64,000 nucleotides of DNA, from positions 1-64,000 of the forward strand of contig CAYQTL010000014.1 in the NCBI GenBank assembly GCA_964420405.1, in the 5' to 3' direction. Made by a program: the position numbers and the translations under genes. Below the pieces are notes generated by a model that saw nothing but the letters and a program-made list of their open reading frames with translations, was not told the DNA's origin and made no database searches. This DNA comes from CAYQTL01 sp964420405. Lineage in GTDB: Bacteria > Acidobacteriota > Thermoanaerobaculia > Thermoanaerobaculales > Sulfomarinibacteraceae. Below are positions 15,357 through 23,695 of this stretch, one piece after another; position 1 is the stretch's first letter; every line of letters begins with the position of its first letter.

Positions 15357-16478
15357 ATGAGACCGGCCGCCCGGACCGCGGTGCGGATCGCCGTCGTGGC
15401 GCTCGCGACGGCGGCCCTGCTCGAGGTGCTGCTGGTGGCGATCCGCCGGGTTCCCGCGGTGGCGGCGGTCGGGCCGCTGACGGGGATCGGCCGCGAGCTG
15501 TACCTGCTCGACCGGCCGTACCTGCAGATGCTGCCCGAGGCGATGCGGTGGGACCCGGCCCTCGGCTACACCCTGCGGCCGGGCTCGTTCCGCTTCGCCG
15601 CGACCGAGTTCGACACCCTCTTCCGGGTCAACTCCGCCGGCCTGCGGGACGACGAGGCGTCGCTCGACGCCCCGGAGGTGATCGTCCTCGGCGACTCGTT
15701 CGCCATGGGGTGGGGGGTCGACCAGGAGGAGACCTTCCCCCAGGTGCTCGAGCGGCTCCTCGGCAGGCGCGTGCTCAACGCCGCGGTGTCGTCCTACGGC
15801 ACGGCCCGACAGCTGCGTCTGCTGGCGACCCTCGACACCCGCCGCGCCGGCTGGCTGGTGATCCAGTTCTGCAACAACGACTACTTCGAGAACCGGCGGT
15901 TCGTGGAGGAAGGTCCGGGCTTCGCGGTCCAGTCGGAGCCCTCGTACCGCGCGATGGTCGCCGACCACCGACGTTCCTCCCGCTACTGGCCCGGCCGCTA
16001 CGCGGCGACGCTGCTCGCGCGGCGGACGGTGGCGATCGGGCGACTCCTCGGGCTGGCGTCGCCGCCGGCGGGACCCGACCCTGCCGACCCCGCCGCGCAA
16101 CGGGCCCAGGTCGCGACCCTGCTCGAGGTGCTGCGGCGCTCGCCGGTCGACCTGTCAGGGTTCCGGATCGCCCTGTTCGAGCTCAACGCCCACAACCGCC
16201 ACCGGGAGCTGTTCACGCCCCTCCTCCGGGACGCGCTGGAGGACCCCGCGCAACCGGAGTGGCTGCGGCGGATGCTGGTCCTCGACCTCGCATCCCGGCT
16301 CGGCCCCGAGCACTTCTACGTCCTCGACGACCACCTGCGGCCGTCGGGCCACCGGGTGGTGGCCGAGGAGCTCGCGGCGGTCATCGGCGCAGCTCGCGCC
16401 AGCGGTCGTGGTGCCACAGCCACTGCTCCGGCGTTCGCCGGATCGCCTCCTCCAGGATCGCCGTCAGACGCGCCGTGA
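15357..16478 (+). CDS. SGNH/GDSL-like membrane-anchored hydrolase or acyltransferase
   Basis: A 373-residue protein with an N-terminal membrane segment (residues about 8-28). Block I of the SGNH family is clear (VIVLGDSFAMGWGVD, nucleophile Ser in GDS), NAAVSSYGTARQ fits block II, CNNDYFENRRF the third, and DDHLRPSGHRVVAEEL the terminal Asp/His block. Similar proteins act in exopolysaccharide or cell-surface acylation; the substrate here is unknown. It follows arcA by four bases. Its 3' end overlaps the 3' end of the convergent acyltransferase gene by 98 bases, and the last 30 residues (Ala/Gly/Pro-rich) look non-conserved, so translation past about 16390 may be incidental. Confidence 0.75.
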   Translation: MRPAARTAVRIAVVALATAALLEVLLVAIRRVPAVAAVGPLTGIGRELYLLDRPYLQMLPEAMRWDPALGYTLRPGSFRFAATEFDTLFRVNSAGLRDDEASLDAPEVIVLGDSFAMGWGVDQEETFPQVLERLLGRRVLNAAVSSYGTARQLRLLATLDTRRAGWLVIQFCNNDYFENRRFVEEGPGFAVQSEPSYRAMVADHRRSSRYWPGRYAATLLARRTVAIGRLLGLASPPAGPDPADPAAQRAQVATLLEVLRRSPVDLSGFRIALFELNAHNRHRELFTPLLRDALEDPAQPEWLRRMLVLDLASRLGPEHFYVLDDHLRPSGHRVVAEELAAVIGAARASGRGATATAPAFAGSPPPGSPSDAP

Positions 16479-17283
16479 GCGCCTCCTCGGTGCGCTCGGC
16501 GGGGGGCAGCTCGCGCACGTCCAGCGGCGGCCCGATGTCGATGTCGTACCGCTGCGGCCCCGTGCGGAGGCAGAACACGGGCACCACCAGGGCTTCGGTG
16601 CGGTCCGCCATCCGTGCCAGCACCGGGGTCGTCAGCGCCGGGTGGCCGAAGAACGGGACCCGGATCCCTTCGCCCTCCCGCGCGCGCTGGTCGATGAGGA
16701 TCCCCACCGCGCCGCCGGAGCGGACCTCGCGCAGGATGTCCCGCGCGCTGCCGCGCTTGGACAGCACCCGGTTGCCGAACCTGCGGCGGAGGCTCTCCAG
16801 CTCCGCGTCCAGCAGGCGGTTGTCGAGCGGACGGCCGATCACGGCGATGCCGCTCTCGAGGAGGTGGCCGACGGCGAGCGCGGCCATCTCCCACGAGCCC
16901 AGGTGGGCGGTGAGCAGGAACAGTCCGCGGCCGGCCGCGGCGGACTCCTCGAGCCGCTCGCGGTGGCGCCACGTGACCGCGGCGGCGAGGTCGGCCTCGC
17001 TCCAGCGCCGGATCCGCAGCGCGTCCACCAACAGCCGGCCGAAGTGGCGGGTGATCTCCCGTCCGAGGCGGGTGCGGTCGGCGGGCCCCATCTCCGGGAA
17101 GGCGAGGGCCAGGTTGAACTCGACGACCCGCCTCCGGGCGCGGCCGAGCAGCCAGAACAGGCTCCCGAGGAGGTCCCCCAGACGGTCCGCCCCGCGGCGG
17201 CCGGCGGCGGTCGCGGCCCAGCGGGCGAGGCGGTAGCCGGCCAGCTCGGCACGGTCGCGCGCGGCCGAGCGCCGGCGGCTCAC
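16381..17283 (-). CDS. Lysophospholipid/lipid A acyltransferase (LpxL/HtrB family)
   Basis: A 300-residue inner-membrane acyltransferase of the late lipid A pathway. It shows the helical start (AELAGYRLARWAATAAGRRG), EFNLALAFPEM, the catalytic H-x4-E block TAHLGSWEMAAL, KRGSARDILREV, ILIDQRAREGEGIRVPFFG and the typical end PEQWLWHHDRWR. It would add a secondary acyl chain to Kdo-lipid A. It starts with GTG in a GTGA overlap with lpxK and forms a Kdo/lipid A cluster with waaA. The specific acyl donor cannot be read from the sequence. Confidence 0.92.
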   Translation of the reverse strand: MSRRRSAARDRAELAGYRLARWAATAAGRRGADRLGDLLGSLFWLLGRARRRVVEFNLALAFPEMGPADRTRLGREITRHFGRLLVDALRIRRWSEADLAAAVTWRHRERLEESAAAGRGLFLLTAHLGSWEMAALAVGHLLESGIAVIGRPLDNRLLDAELESLRRRFGNRVLSKRGSARDILREVRSGGAVGILIDQRAREGEGIRVPFFGHPALTTPVLARMADRTEALVVPVFCLRTGPQRYDIDIGPPLDVRELPPAERTEEALTARLTAILEEAIRRTPEQWLWHHDRWRELRR

Positions 17284-18290
17284 GGCCGGCGCTCCGCCAA
17301 CAGCTCCCACACCGGGTCCCAGCTGCCACCGACCGGCACCATCTCCACCTCCAGCACCCACACCGGCGCGGCGGGCGAGAGCTTGACCGCGTCCTTGCGG
17401 GTGGTCACGGCGACAGCGCCGAGGCGGTCCGCCTCGGCGAGGACCACCGACAGCTCCCCGCCGGCGTAGTCGTGATGGTCCGGGAACCAGCGGCAGGCGG
17501 CCGGCTCGGCGCCGGCCTGCCGCAGGCTGTCGAGGAACCCCTCCGGGCGACCGAGGCCGGCGAAGGCCACCACCCTCCGGCCGCGCAGCTCCGAGACGGG
17601 CCGCCAGCCGGCCTCCGTCCGCACCCGGGTCGGCGCCAGCCTGGCCCCCAGCACCGGCATCCGGGGCGCCAGCCGGTGGATCTCGTCGACGAGCTCGGCG
17701 AGGCGGTCGCCGTCGTCGGGGGCCAGCTTGGTGACCACCACGAGGTCCGCCCGTCGCAGGCCGTCGGCCGGCTCCCGCAGGCGGCCCGCCGGGGGGAGCC
17801 GACCGCCGCCCCACGGGTCGCCGGCGTCGACCAGCAGCAGGTCCACGTCGCGGGCGACGCGGAGGTGCTGGAAGCCGTCGTCGAGCAGCAGGACGTCGGC
17901 GCCCCGCCGGATCGCCTCGGCGCCGCCCCGCACGCGGTCGCCGTCGACCACCACCGGCACGCCGGGCAGGCGGAAGGCGATCTCGAGGGGCTCGTCGCCG
18001 CACACCTCGGGGTGGAGCCGCTCGTCGGGCGCCACCGCAACCATCGGCGCGTCCGTCGCGCGGCCCCACCCGCGGGTCAGCACCGCCGGCCGCCGTCCGT
18101 GCCGCACGAGGTCCCGTGCCAGGGCGATGACGGTCGGGGTCTTGCCGGTACCGCCGAAGGTCAGGTTGCCGACCGACACCACCGGCGCCCCGAGGCGGAC
18201 CGACGGCAGCAGTCTCCGGCGGTACGCCTCGCGGCGGCAGCGGACGACCACCGAGTACAGCGGTGTCAGCGGTCGCAGCCATGCGCTCAC
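17280..18290 (-). CDS. lpxK: Tetraacyldisaccharide 4'-kinase
   Basis: A 336-residue membrane-associated kinase that phosphorylates the 4' position of the lipid A disaccharide. The P-loop VGNLTFGGTGKTP (around residues 40-52), LTRGWGR, GDEPLEIA, DDGFQHLRVARDVDLLLVD and the C-terminal TTRKDAVKL block identify it. The GTG start sits 19 bases after the waaA stop, and its stop overlaps the acyltransferase start. Presence of LpxK is direct evidence for a lipid A-containing outer membrane. Confidence 0.96.
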   Translation of the reverse strand: MSAWLRPLTPLYSVVVRCRREAYRRRLLPSVRLGAPVVSVGNLTFGGTGKTPTVIALARDLVRHGRRPAVLTRGWGRATDAPMVAVAPDERLHPEVCGDEPLEIAFRLPGVPVVVDGDRVRGGAEAIRRGADVLLLDDGFQHLRVARDVDLLLVDAGDPWGGGRLPPAGRLREPADGLRRADLVVVTKLAPDDGDRLAELVDEIHRLAPRMPVLGARLAPTRVRTEAGWRPVSELRGRRVVAFAGLGRPEGFLDSLRQAGAEPAACRWFPDHHDYAGGELSVVLAEADRLGAVAVTTRKDAVKLSPAAPVWVLEVEMVPVGGSWDPVWELLAERRP

Positions 18291-18309
18291 GAGCGTTCCG
18301 CCCCAGCCA

Positions 18310-19578
18310 TCACTCCTCCGCGAGGCGCAGCAGCGCGCCGACCGTGCGCTCGAGGGCGCCGCGGTTGCGCTCGACGACCGCCAGGCCGGCGCGGCCGGCG
18401 GCGCGGGCCGCGTCCGGGTCGCACAGCCAGCGGCCGACGGCCTGTCCGAGGCTGCTCCCGTCCTCCACCCGCACCGATGCGCCGGCGGCGTGGAGCTCCC
18501 GGTACACCTCGTCGAAGTTGTGGACCCACGGCCCCGTGACGACCGGCACCCCCCAGGCCGCGGGCTCGAGCGGGTTGTGGCCGCCCGTCGGGACCAGCGA
18601 CCCGCCGAGGAACGCCACCGATGCCAGCCGGTAGGCGCGGCCCAGCTCGCCGATGGTGTCGAGCAGCAGGGCGTCGGCGGGCCCCCGCAGCGTCTCCGCG
18701 CTGCGCCGCTCGTACGCCCAGCCCCGCTCCCGCAGCAGCTCGGCGACCCGGCCGAACCGCTCCGGGTGGCGCGGTGCGAGGATCAGGAACGGCCTCCCGC
18801 CCGGACCGCCCAGCCGCTCCAGGGCCTCGAGCACGGGCCCCTCCTCACCTTCCATGGTGGACCCCGCCGCCACCACCGGACGTCCGGAGGCGAGCCGCCG
18901 GGCGTCGGCCGCCCAGGGCAGCGGCGCCGGGTCGGGCTCGAGGTCGTACTTGACGTTGCCGGTGGTCCAGATGCGGTCGCGGGGGACGCCGAGCGCGGCG
19001 AACCGCTCGGCGTCGCCGGCGGCCCGCGCGAGCACCGCCGACAGCGGCGCGAGCAGCGGCGCGAGCAGCGGGGAGACTCGCCGGTAGCGGGCGAACGACG
19101 CCTCGGACAGGCGCCCGTTCACCACCGCCACCCGCACGCCGCGACGCTCGGCCTGGTACAGCATCTCCGGCCACAGCTCCGTCTCGACGAGGGCGAGCAC
19201 CCGCGGACGGGCGTGGTCGAGCAGCCGCCCCACCGATCGCGGCAGGTCGAGCGGGCACGGCGCCACCGCAGCCCGACCTCCGAGAGACCCCCGCGCCAGC
19301 GCGATGCCGGTGGCGGTGGTTGCGGTCACCAGCACCGGCAGGCCCGGACAGGCCTCGCCGAGCCGCCGCACGAGCCGCCGCGCCACCTCCACCTCGCCGA
19401 CCGACACCGCCTGGATCCAGATTCCGCGCGGCGCCACCTCGGGCAGGTCGCGGCCGAGCCGCTCGGCGAGTGCCGGCCGCCGCTTGCCCGTCAGGCGGTC
19501 CTTCACCCACAGCGTCGCCGCGGCCGGGGGCAGCAGGGCGTGCAGCAGCGTCCGGTAGATCCACAGGCTCGCCGGCAC
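18310..19578 (-). CDS. waaA: 3-deoxy-D-manno-octulosonic acid transferase
   Basis: A 422-residue GT30 enzyme that transfers Kdo from CMP-Kdo to lipid IV-A. Features are the N-terminal membrane anchor (WIYRTLLHALLPPAAA), IWIQAVSVGEVEVA with the catalytic Glu, ALVETELWPEMLY, NGRLSEASFARY, GNVKYDLEP, and the donor-site GGSLVPTGGHNPLEPAAWGVPVVTGP. The GTG start has no Shine-Dalgarno; a TATGCT box lies six bases upstream (19585-19590), which would fit a leaderless transcript. It is first in the waaA-lpxK-acyltransferase cluster. Confidence 0.96.
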   Translation of the reverse strand: MPASLWIYRTLLHALLPPAAATLWVKDRLTGKRRPALAERLGRDLPEVAPRGIWIQAVSVGEVEVARRLVRRLGEACPGLPVLVTATTATGIALARGSLGGRAAVAPCPLDLPRSVGRLLDHARPRVLALVETELWPEMLYQAERRGVRVAVVNGRLSEASFARYRRVSPLLAPLLAPLSAVLARAAGDAERFAALGVPRDRIWTTGNVKYDLEPDPAPLPWAADARRLASGRPVVAAGSTMEGEEGPVLEALERLGGPGGRPFLILAPRHPERFGRVAELLRERGWAYERRSAETLRGPADALLLDTIGELGRAYRLASVAFLGGSLVPTGGHNPLEPAAWGVPVVTGPWVHNFDEVYRELHAAGASVRVEDGSSLGQAVGRWLCDPDAARAAGRAGLAVVERNRGALERTVGALLRLAEE

Positions 19579-19604
19579 GCCCGCAGCATAGCGCGGTCCG
19601 CTCT

Positions 19605-19800
19605 CCGGTCCCGTTCCCCCGTCGGATCCCGATCCCGGTCCCGATGTGGACCCGTTCCATCAGAGGCGGCGTCAGGGAGCGGCGACACGGCCGGCTGCAG
19701 CGGTAGGTCGGGGCGGCAGCGCGGCGACGGACGACCTGAACCCTCATGTCGCACGGCGACGCAGGGACGAGAATCTCGTCGGGATCGGGATCGGGATCGG
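19605..19800. repeat. Inverted pair of hexamer arrays (GATCCC / GGGATC)
   Basis: The waaA-arcC spacer carries one arm of GATCCC-type units at about 19605-19646 (including CGGTCC and CGTTCC variants) and an opposed arm of GGGATC units at 19779-19800. The arms are reverse complements and could pair across a spacer of about 130 bases. No gene is found between them. Confidence 0.75.
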
Positions 19801-19826
19801 ACGACGGGCGGCCGGCGCGGCCTCCG

Positions 19827-20909
19827 TCAGTCCAGCGCCGCGGTCTCGAGCTCGCCGTCGGGGACGAGGAATGTGCCGGCCTCGCGCTTGAGGGCGCGCT
19901 TGAGGTGCTCCTCGTCGGTGATCAGCACCTCCTTGCCGGTCGCCTCGACGAACTCGATGGAGGCCTGGATCTTGGGCCCCATGGAGCCGGGCGGGAACTG
20001 GTTGGAGGCCAGCATCTCGCGCGCCTTCGCCACCGGCAGGGTGCGCAGCCAGCGCTGGTTGGGACGGCCGAAGTTCTCGGCGACCATGGCGACCTGGGTC
20101 AGGACGATGAACAGGTCGGCCTCCAGGTCCCGCGCCAGCATCGAGGCGACGTAGTCCTTGTCGATCACCGCCTCGACCCCGCGGTAGTAGCCGCCCACGT
20201 CGCGGTAGACGGGCACGCCACCGCCGCCGCCGGCGATCAGCACGGCACCCTCCTGGATCAGGTCGCGGTACAGACGTGCGCCGAGGATGCGGGTCGGGCG
20301 CGGCGACGGCACCACCTTGCGCCAGCCGCGGCCCGCGTCCTCGACCATCTGCCAGCCCTGCTCCTGCATCAGCAGGTTGGCGCGGTAGGACGTGAAGTAG
20401 GGCCCGACCGGCTTGGACGGGTTCTCGAACGCCGGGTCCTCGCGATCGACCACCACCTCGGTCATGACGCACGCGATCGCCTTGTCGAGCTGCTCCTCGT
20501 TGAACCGGTTGCGCAGCTGGTTGGCGAGCATGAACCCCATCGAGCCCTGGGTCTGGGCGACCGCCACGTCCATCGTCTGGGGCGGGATCTTGGTGATCGC
20601 CTCCTCCACCTGGATCATGATGTTGCCGACCTGGGGCCCGTTGCCGTGCACGATCGCGAGCTCGTAGCCGCGGTGGATGATCTCCACCAGCCAGCGGGTC
20701 GCCCGCCAGGTGAGCGTGAACTGCTCGTCCTGGGTGCCGTGGTCCTGGGGTCGCAGCAGCGCGTTGCCGCCGAAGGCGATGACCGCCACCGGCCGCCGCT
20801 CCTCGCCGGTGGCCGGCATCTCGACCACCGTCCGACCGGCGGTCCCGGTGCGCGCCGTCTGCTTCGTGGCGTCCTTCTTCTTCGCGGCGGCCTTGGAGCT
20901 GTCGGCCAT
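19827..20909 (-). CDS. arcC: Carbamate kinase
   Basis: A 360-residue amino-acid-kinase-fold enzyme that makes ATP from carbamoyl phosphate and ADP. Signature blocks are AVIAFGGNALL, IVHGNGPQVGN, TMDVAVAQTQGSMGFML, GGGGGVPVYRD, EAVIDKDYVASMLA, and FPPGSMGPKIQA. Relative to the usual 310-residue enzyme there is a charged Lys/Ala/Thr-rich N-terminal extension of about 38 residues (SSKAAAKKKDATKQTAR). The ATG was chosen because GGGGGA precedes it by a few bases. Arginine deiminase is nearby at 14.1 kb, but there is no carbamoyltransferase, so the physiological direction is uncertain. Confidence 0.95.
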   Translation of the reverse strand: MADSSKAAAKKKDATKQTARTGTAGRTVVEMPATGEERRPVAVIAFGGNALLRPQDHGTQDEQFTLTWRATRWLVEIIHRGYELAIVHGNGPQVGNIMIQVEEAITKIPPQTMDVAVAQTQGSMGFMLANQLRNRFNEEQLDKAIACVMTEVVVDREDPAFENPSKPVGPYFTSYRANLLMQEQGWQMVEDAGRGWRKVVPSPRPTRILGARLYRDLIQEGAVLIAGGGGGVPVYRDVGGYYRGVEAVIDKDYVASMLARDLEADLFIVLTQVAMVAENFGRPNQRWLRTLPVAKAREMLASNQFPPGSMGPKIQASIEFVEATGKEVLITDEEHLKRALKREAGTFLVPDGELETAALD

Positions 20910-20977
20910 GGCGTCCCCCCGTCGTTCGAGGCTCGGCATTGTGAAACCGGGAACGATGGCTGTCAACGCCGGCGTCG

Positions 20978-21847
20978 TCAGCGAGGCTGCAGCACGACGA
21001 CCCGGTCGCACCCTGCGGCGTCCCGCAAGCGGCGTGCGACCGCCAGACCCGACGCCCGCGCGAGACCGGCGACCGCGTCCGCCTGGTCCTCGCCGAGCTC
21101 GAGGACCGCGCCGCCACAGACCTTCAGCAGCCGCCTCAGGTCGGACACCAGCCGTCGCACCGGATCGAGCCCGTCCGCGCCGCCGTCGAGGGCCGCGGCC
21201 GGCTCGCGGCGGACCTCCACCGGAAGATCAGGCAGCACCCCGGTGGGGACGTACGGCAGGTTGGCGACGACGAGGTCGATGCCCGGGGCTGCGGCGGCCG
21301 CCAGGTCGCCGCGCCAGAGCCGGACGTCCGCGTCGTGGCGGCGGGCGTTGCGCCGGGCGACCGCGAGCGCCTCCGGCGACCGGTCGACGCCCGCGACGCG
21401 CCACCGCGGACGCTCGACCGCCAGGGTGACGGCGATCGCGCCGGAGCCGGTGCCGACGTCGACCACCCGCGCGGTGGCGGCCACCGGCAGCGACAGCGCC
21501 GCCTCGACCAGCAGCTCCGTCTCCGGCCGCGGCACCAGCACGGCCGGTGACACCTCGAGCTCCCGGCCGAAGAACCGGCAGCGGCCTTTCAGGTGCTCGG
21601 CCGGGGCGCCGGCGGCGCGCTCGCGGATCCAGGAGCGGAACCGGGCCGCGACGTCGGGTGGGACGGCGTCCGTGTCGTGGGCGCGAAGCCACACCTCGGG
21701 CACGCCCCACGCGGCGGCGAGCAGCAGCCGCGCCTCGCGGCGGGGGTCGGGGATGCCTGGGCGGCGGGGAAGGAGGGCGGCGGCTTCGGGGAGGAGGGTG
21801 CGGGGGGTCTCGGGCACGGACGCGGACGCGGGGGGAAGGTCGCTCAC
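20978..21847 (-). CDS. prmC: Release factor glutamine methyltransferase
   Basis: A 289-residue SAM-dependent enzyme that methylates the Gln of the GGQ motif in release factors. It has the N-terminal helical domain (PRREARLLLAAAWG), RRPETELLVEAAL (family PRPETE), the SAM motif VVDVGTGSGAIAVTLA, and VVANLPYVP, where the canonical NPPY substrate-binding motif has Leu for the first Pro. The GTG start overlaps the prfA stop, so the modifier and its substrate RF1 are translationally coupled, the usual bacterial pairing. Confidence 0.94.
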   Translation of the reverse strand: MSDLPPASASVPETPRTLLPEAAALLPRRPGIPDPRREARLLLAAAWGVPEVWLRAHDTDAVPPDVAARFRSWIRERAAGAPAEHLKGRCRFFGRELEVSPAVLVPRPETELLVEAALSLPVAATARVVDVGTGSGAIAVTLAVERPRWRVAGVDRSPEALAVARRNARRHDADVRLWRGDLAAAAAPGIDLVVANLPYVPTGVLPDLPVEVRREPAAALDGGADGLDPVRRLVSDLRRLLKVCGGAVLELGEDQADAVAGLARASGLAVARRLRDAAGCDRVVVLQPR

Positions 21848-22914
21848 ATCCCCTCCGCCTTGAGGCGTTCGGTTTGGACGTGCTCGTGCAGCGGCTCGAG
21901 CAGCAGGTCGAGGTCGCCGTCGAGGACCTCCTGCAGGCGGTGGACGGTGAGGCCGATCCGATGGTCGGTGATACGGGACTGGGGGAAGTTGTAGGTGCGG
22001 ATCTTCTCCGAGCGGTCCCCGCTGCCGATCTGCGAGCGACGGTTGGCGGCGCGCTCGGCGTCCCGCTCGCGCTCTTCGATCTCCTTCAGCCGCGCCTTCA
22101 GCACCCGCAGCGCCTTCGCCCGGTTCTGGATCTGCGACTTCTCGTCCTGGCACGACACCACGAGGCCGGTCGGCAGGTGGGTGATGCGCACCGCCGAGTA
22201 GGTGGTGTTGACGCTCTGCCCTCCCGGGCCCGACGAGCAGAAGCGGTCGATCCGGAGGTCCTTCTCGTCGACCTCCACCTCCACCTCCTCGGCCTCGGGC
22301 ATCACCGCCACGGTCGCGGCCGAGGTGTGGATCCGACCGGACCCCTCGGTCGCCGGCACTCGCTGCACGCGGTGGACCCCCGACTCGAACTTCAGCCGCG
22401 AGAACACGCGCTCACCCTCGATCACCGCAACCGCCTCCTTGAGGCCCCCGAGGCCGGTCTCCGACTCGTCCGTGACCGACATCCTCCAGCCCCGCAGCTC
22501 GGCGTAGCGGGCGTACATCCGCAGCAGCTCGGCGGCGAACAGTGCCGCCTCCTCGCCACCGGTTCCGGCTCGCACCTCGAGCACCACGTTGCGGCGGTCG
22601 TCGGGGTCCTCGGGCAGCAGCAGCGCCTTCAGTCGCGCCGCCACCGGCTCGATCCGCTCCTCGAGCTCGGCCACCTCGGCCTCGGCCAGCTCCCGCATGT
22701 CGGCATCGGAGGCCTCCGCCAGCACCTCACGGGCGCCGGCCAGGTCGGCCTCGAGTCGGCCGAGCTCGCGGTAGGTTGCGACCACCGGCTCGAGCTCGGA
22801 CAGCTGCTTCGCGATCTCGCGGCTGCGCTTGGGGTCCACCGCGATGTCGGGATCCGCCTGCTGTGCGGCCAGCGCCGCGTGCCGCGCCGCGATCTCCTCG
22901 AGTCGCTCGTGCAT
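21844..22914 (-). CDS. prfA: Peptide chain release factor 1
   Basis: A 356-residue RF1 that terminates translation at UAA and UAG. It carries the codon-recognition tripeptide PAT in RVPATEGSGRIHTS and the catalytic SSGPGGQSVNTTYSAVR, in addition to the N-terminal coiled-coil domain. I start at the ATG preceded by GAGGTG; a GTG two codons upstream is also in frame. It lies between rpmE and prmC, a common bacterial order. Confidence 0.97.
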   Translation of the reverse strand: MHERLEEIAARHAALAAQQADPDIAVDPKRSREIAKQLSELEPVVATYRELGRLEADLAGAREVLAEASDADMRELAEAEVAELEERIEPVAARLKALLLPEDPDDRRNVVLEVRAGTGGEEAALFAAELLRMYARYAELRGWRMSVTDESETGLGGLKEAVAVIEGERVFSRLKFESGVHRVQRVPATEGSGRIHTSAATVAVMPEAEEVEVEVDEKDLRIDRFCSSGPGGQSVNTTYSAVRITHLPTGLVVSCQDEKSQIQNRAKALRVLKARLKEIEERERDAERAANRRSQIGSGDRSEKIRTYNFPQSRITDHRIGLTVHRLQEVLDGDLDLLLEPLHEHVQTERLKAEGM

Positions 22915-22931
22915 GCCCACCTCAAATGAAA

Positions 22932-22960
22932 ACCCGCGCGGACACCGGTGCCGCGCGGGT
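22932..22960 (-). terminator. Intrinsic terminator or attenuator after rpmE
   Basis: A perfect 10-bp stem (ACCCGCGCGG with CCGCGCGGGT) with a 9-base loop, followed on the minus strand by TTTTCATTT. It lies between the rpmE stop and the prfA start, so it would terminate or attenuate rpmE messages before prfA. A second 7-bp hairpin (22967-22984) lies just upstream. Confidence 0.8.
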
Positions 22961-22992
22961 GCTCGTGGCCGCCCGCAGGCGGCCGGGGGTCG

Positions 22993-23196
22993 CTACGTCC
23001 TCTTGCCGTACCGGCGCTCGAACTTCTCCACCATTCCGGCGGTGTCGATCAGCTTCTGCTTGCCGGTGTAGAACGGGTGGCAGACGCTGCAGATCTCGAG
23101 CCGCAGATCGTCCTTGGTGGAGCGGGTCGTGAAGGTGTTGCCGCATGCACAGCGGACCTCGACCTCGTCGTACTCGGGATGGATTCCGGGCTTCAT
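22993..23196 (-). CDS. rpmE: 50S ribosomal protein L31
   Basis: A 67-residue L31 of the zinc-binding (C+) type: CACG near residue 16 and CSVC at about 37-40 provide the four Cys ligands, followed by HPFYTGKQKLIDTAGMVEKF. A strong GGAGG precedes the ATG. It heads the rpmE-prfA-prmC cluster and is followed by a good intrinsic terminator. Confidence 0.97.
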   Translation of the reverse strand: MKPGIHPEYDEVEVRCACGNTFTTRSTKDDLRLEICSVCHPFYTGKQKLIDTAGMVEKFERRYGKRT

Positions 23197-23695
23197 CGTT
23201 CACCTCCGTCCGGCGGCGTCGTACGCCGGAGCCGATGGATCATACACGGTTGCTCATGTGCCGGCAACCCGCGGGAGGTCACCCGCGAGCCGATCCCGAT
23301 CCGCATTCCGATCCCGATCCCGATCCCGATCCCGACGAGATCGTGCCACAGCAGCGACAGCGGCAGCAATCAGCGACAGCGATCAGCGGCAGCGAACAGC
23401 CTCGCCCCGCGCCGCGGCGATGAGATACCGGATCGCGATCAGGACCCCGATCCCCGCAGCCCGTCCTTCGCGAAGCATCCGAACGCCTCGCCGGCCGGCG
23501 CCTGACGACCGGGAGATCGCGGCGCGTTCCCACTCCGCCCGTCGATCGGGCACTCATTCAACTGCCTCGTCGGCGAACTCGAGAGGCGGCGGCAGCCGCA
23601 TCCGAGTTCACCGAGCCCGCGCGGCCGGGGTGTCGCGCGGTCCAGGGCTCGCTCGTGCCCTCATCGGGAACGGGATCGGGATCGGGATCGGAGTG
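23197..23695. repeat. Spacer with inverted hexamer arrays and CAGCGA cluster
   Basis: The 499 bases between citF and rpmE hold a GATCCC arm at 23291-23338 (six near-perfect units), directly followed by a CAGCGA/CAGCGG-rich cluster (about 23346-23402), and an opposed GGGATC arm at 23664-23691 that ends five bases from the citF stop codon. The middle (about 23410-23660) shows no coding signal I can support. Confidence 0.75.

Noticed and set aside
23291..23338. Low-complexity proteins rich in Ile-Pro, Arg-Ser or Asp-Arg dipeptides across the hexamer arrays
   Set aside because: All six frames of a 6-base repeat give open dipeptide runs; there are no ribosome-binding sites, no conserved sequence, and the arrays lie exactly between genes.
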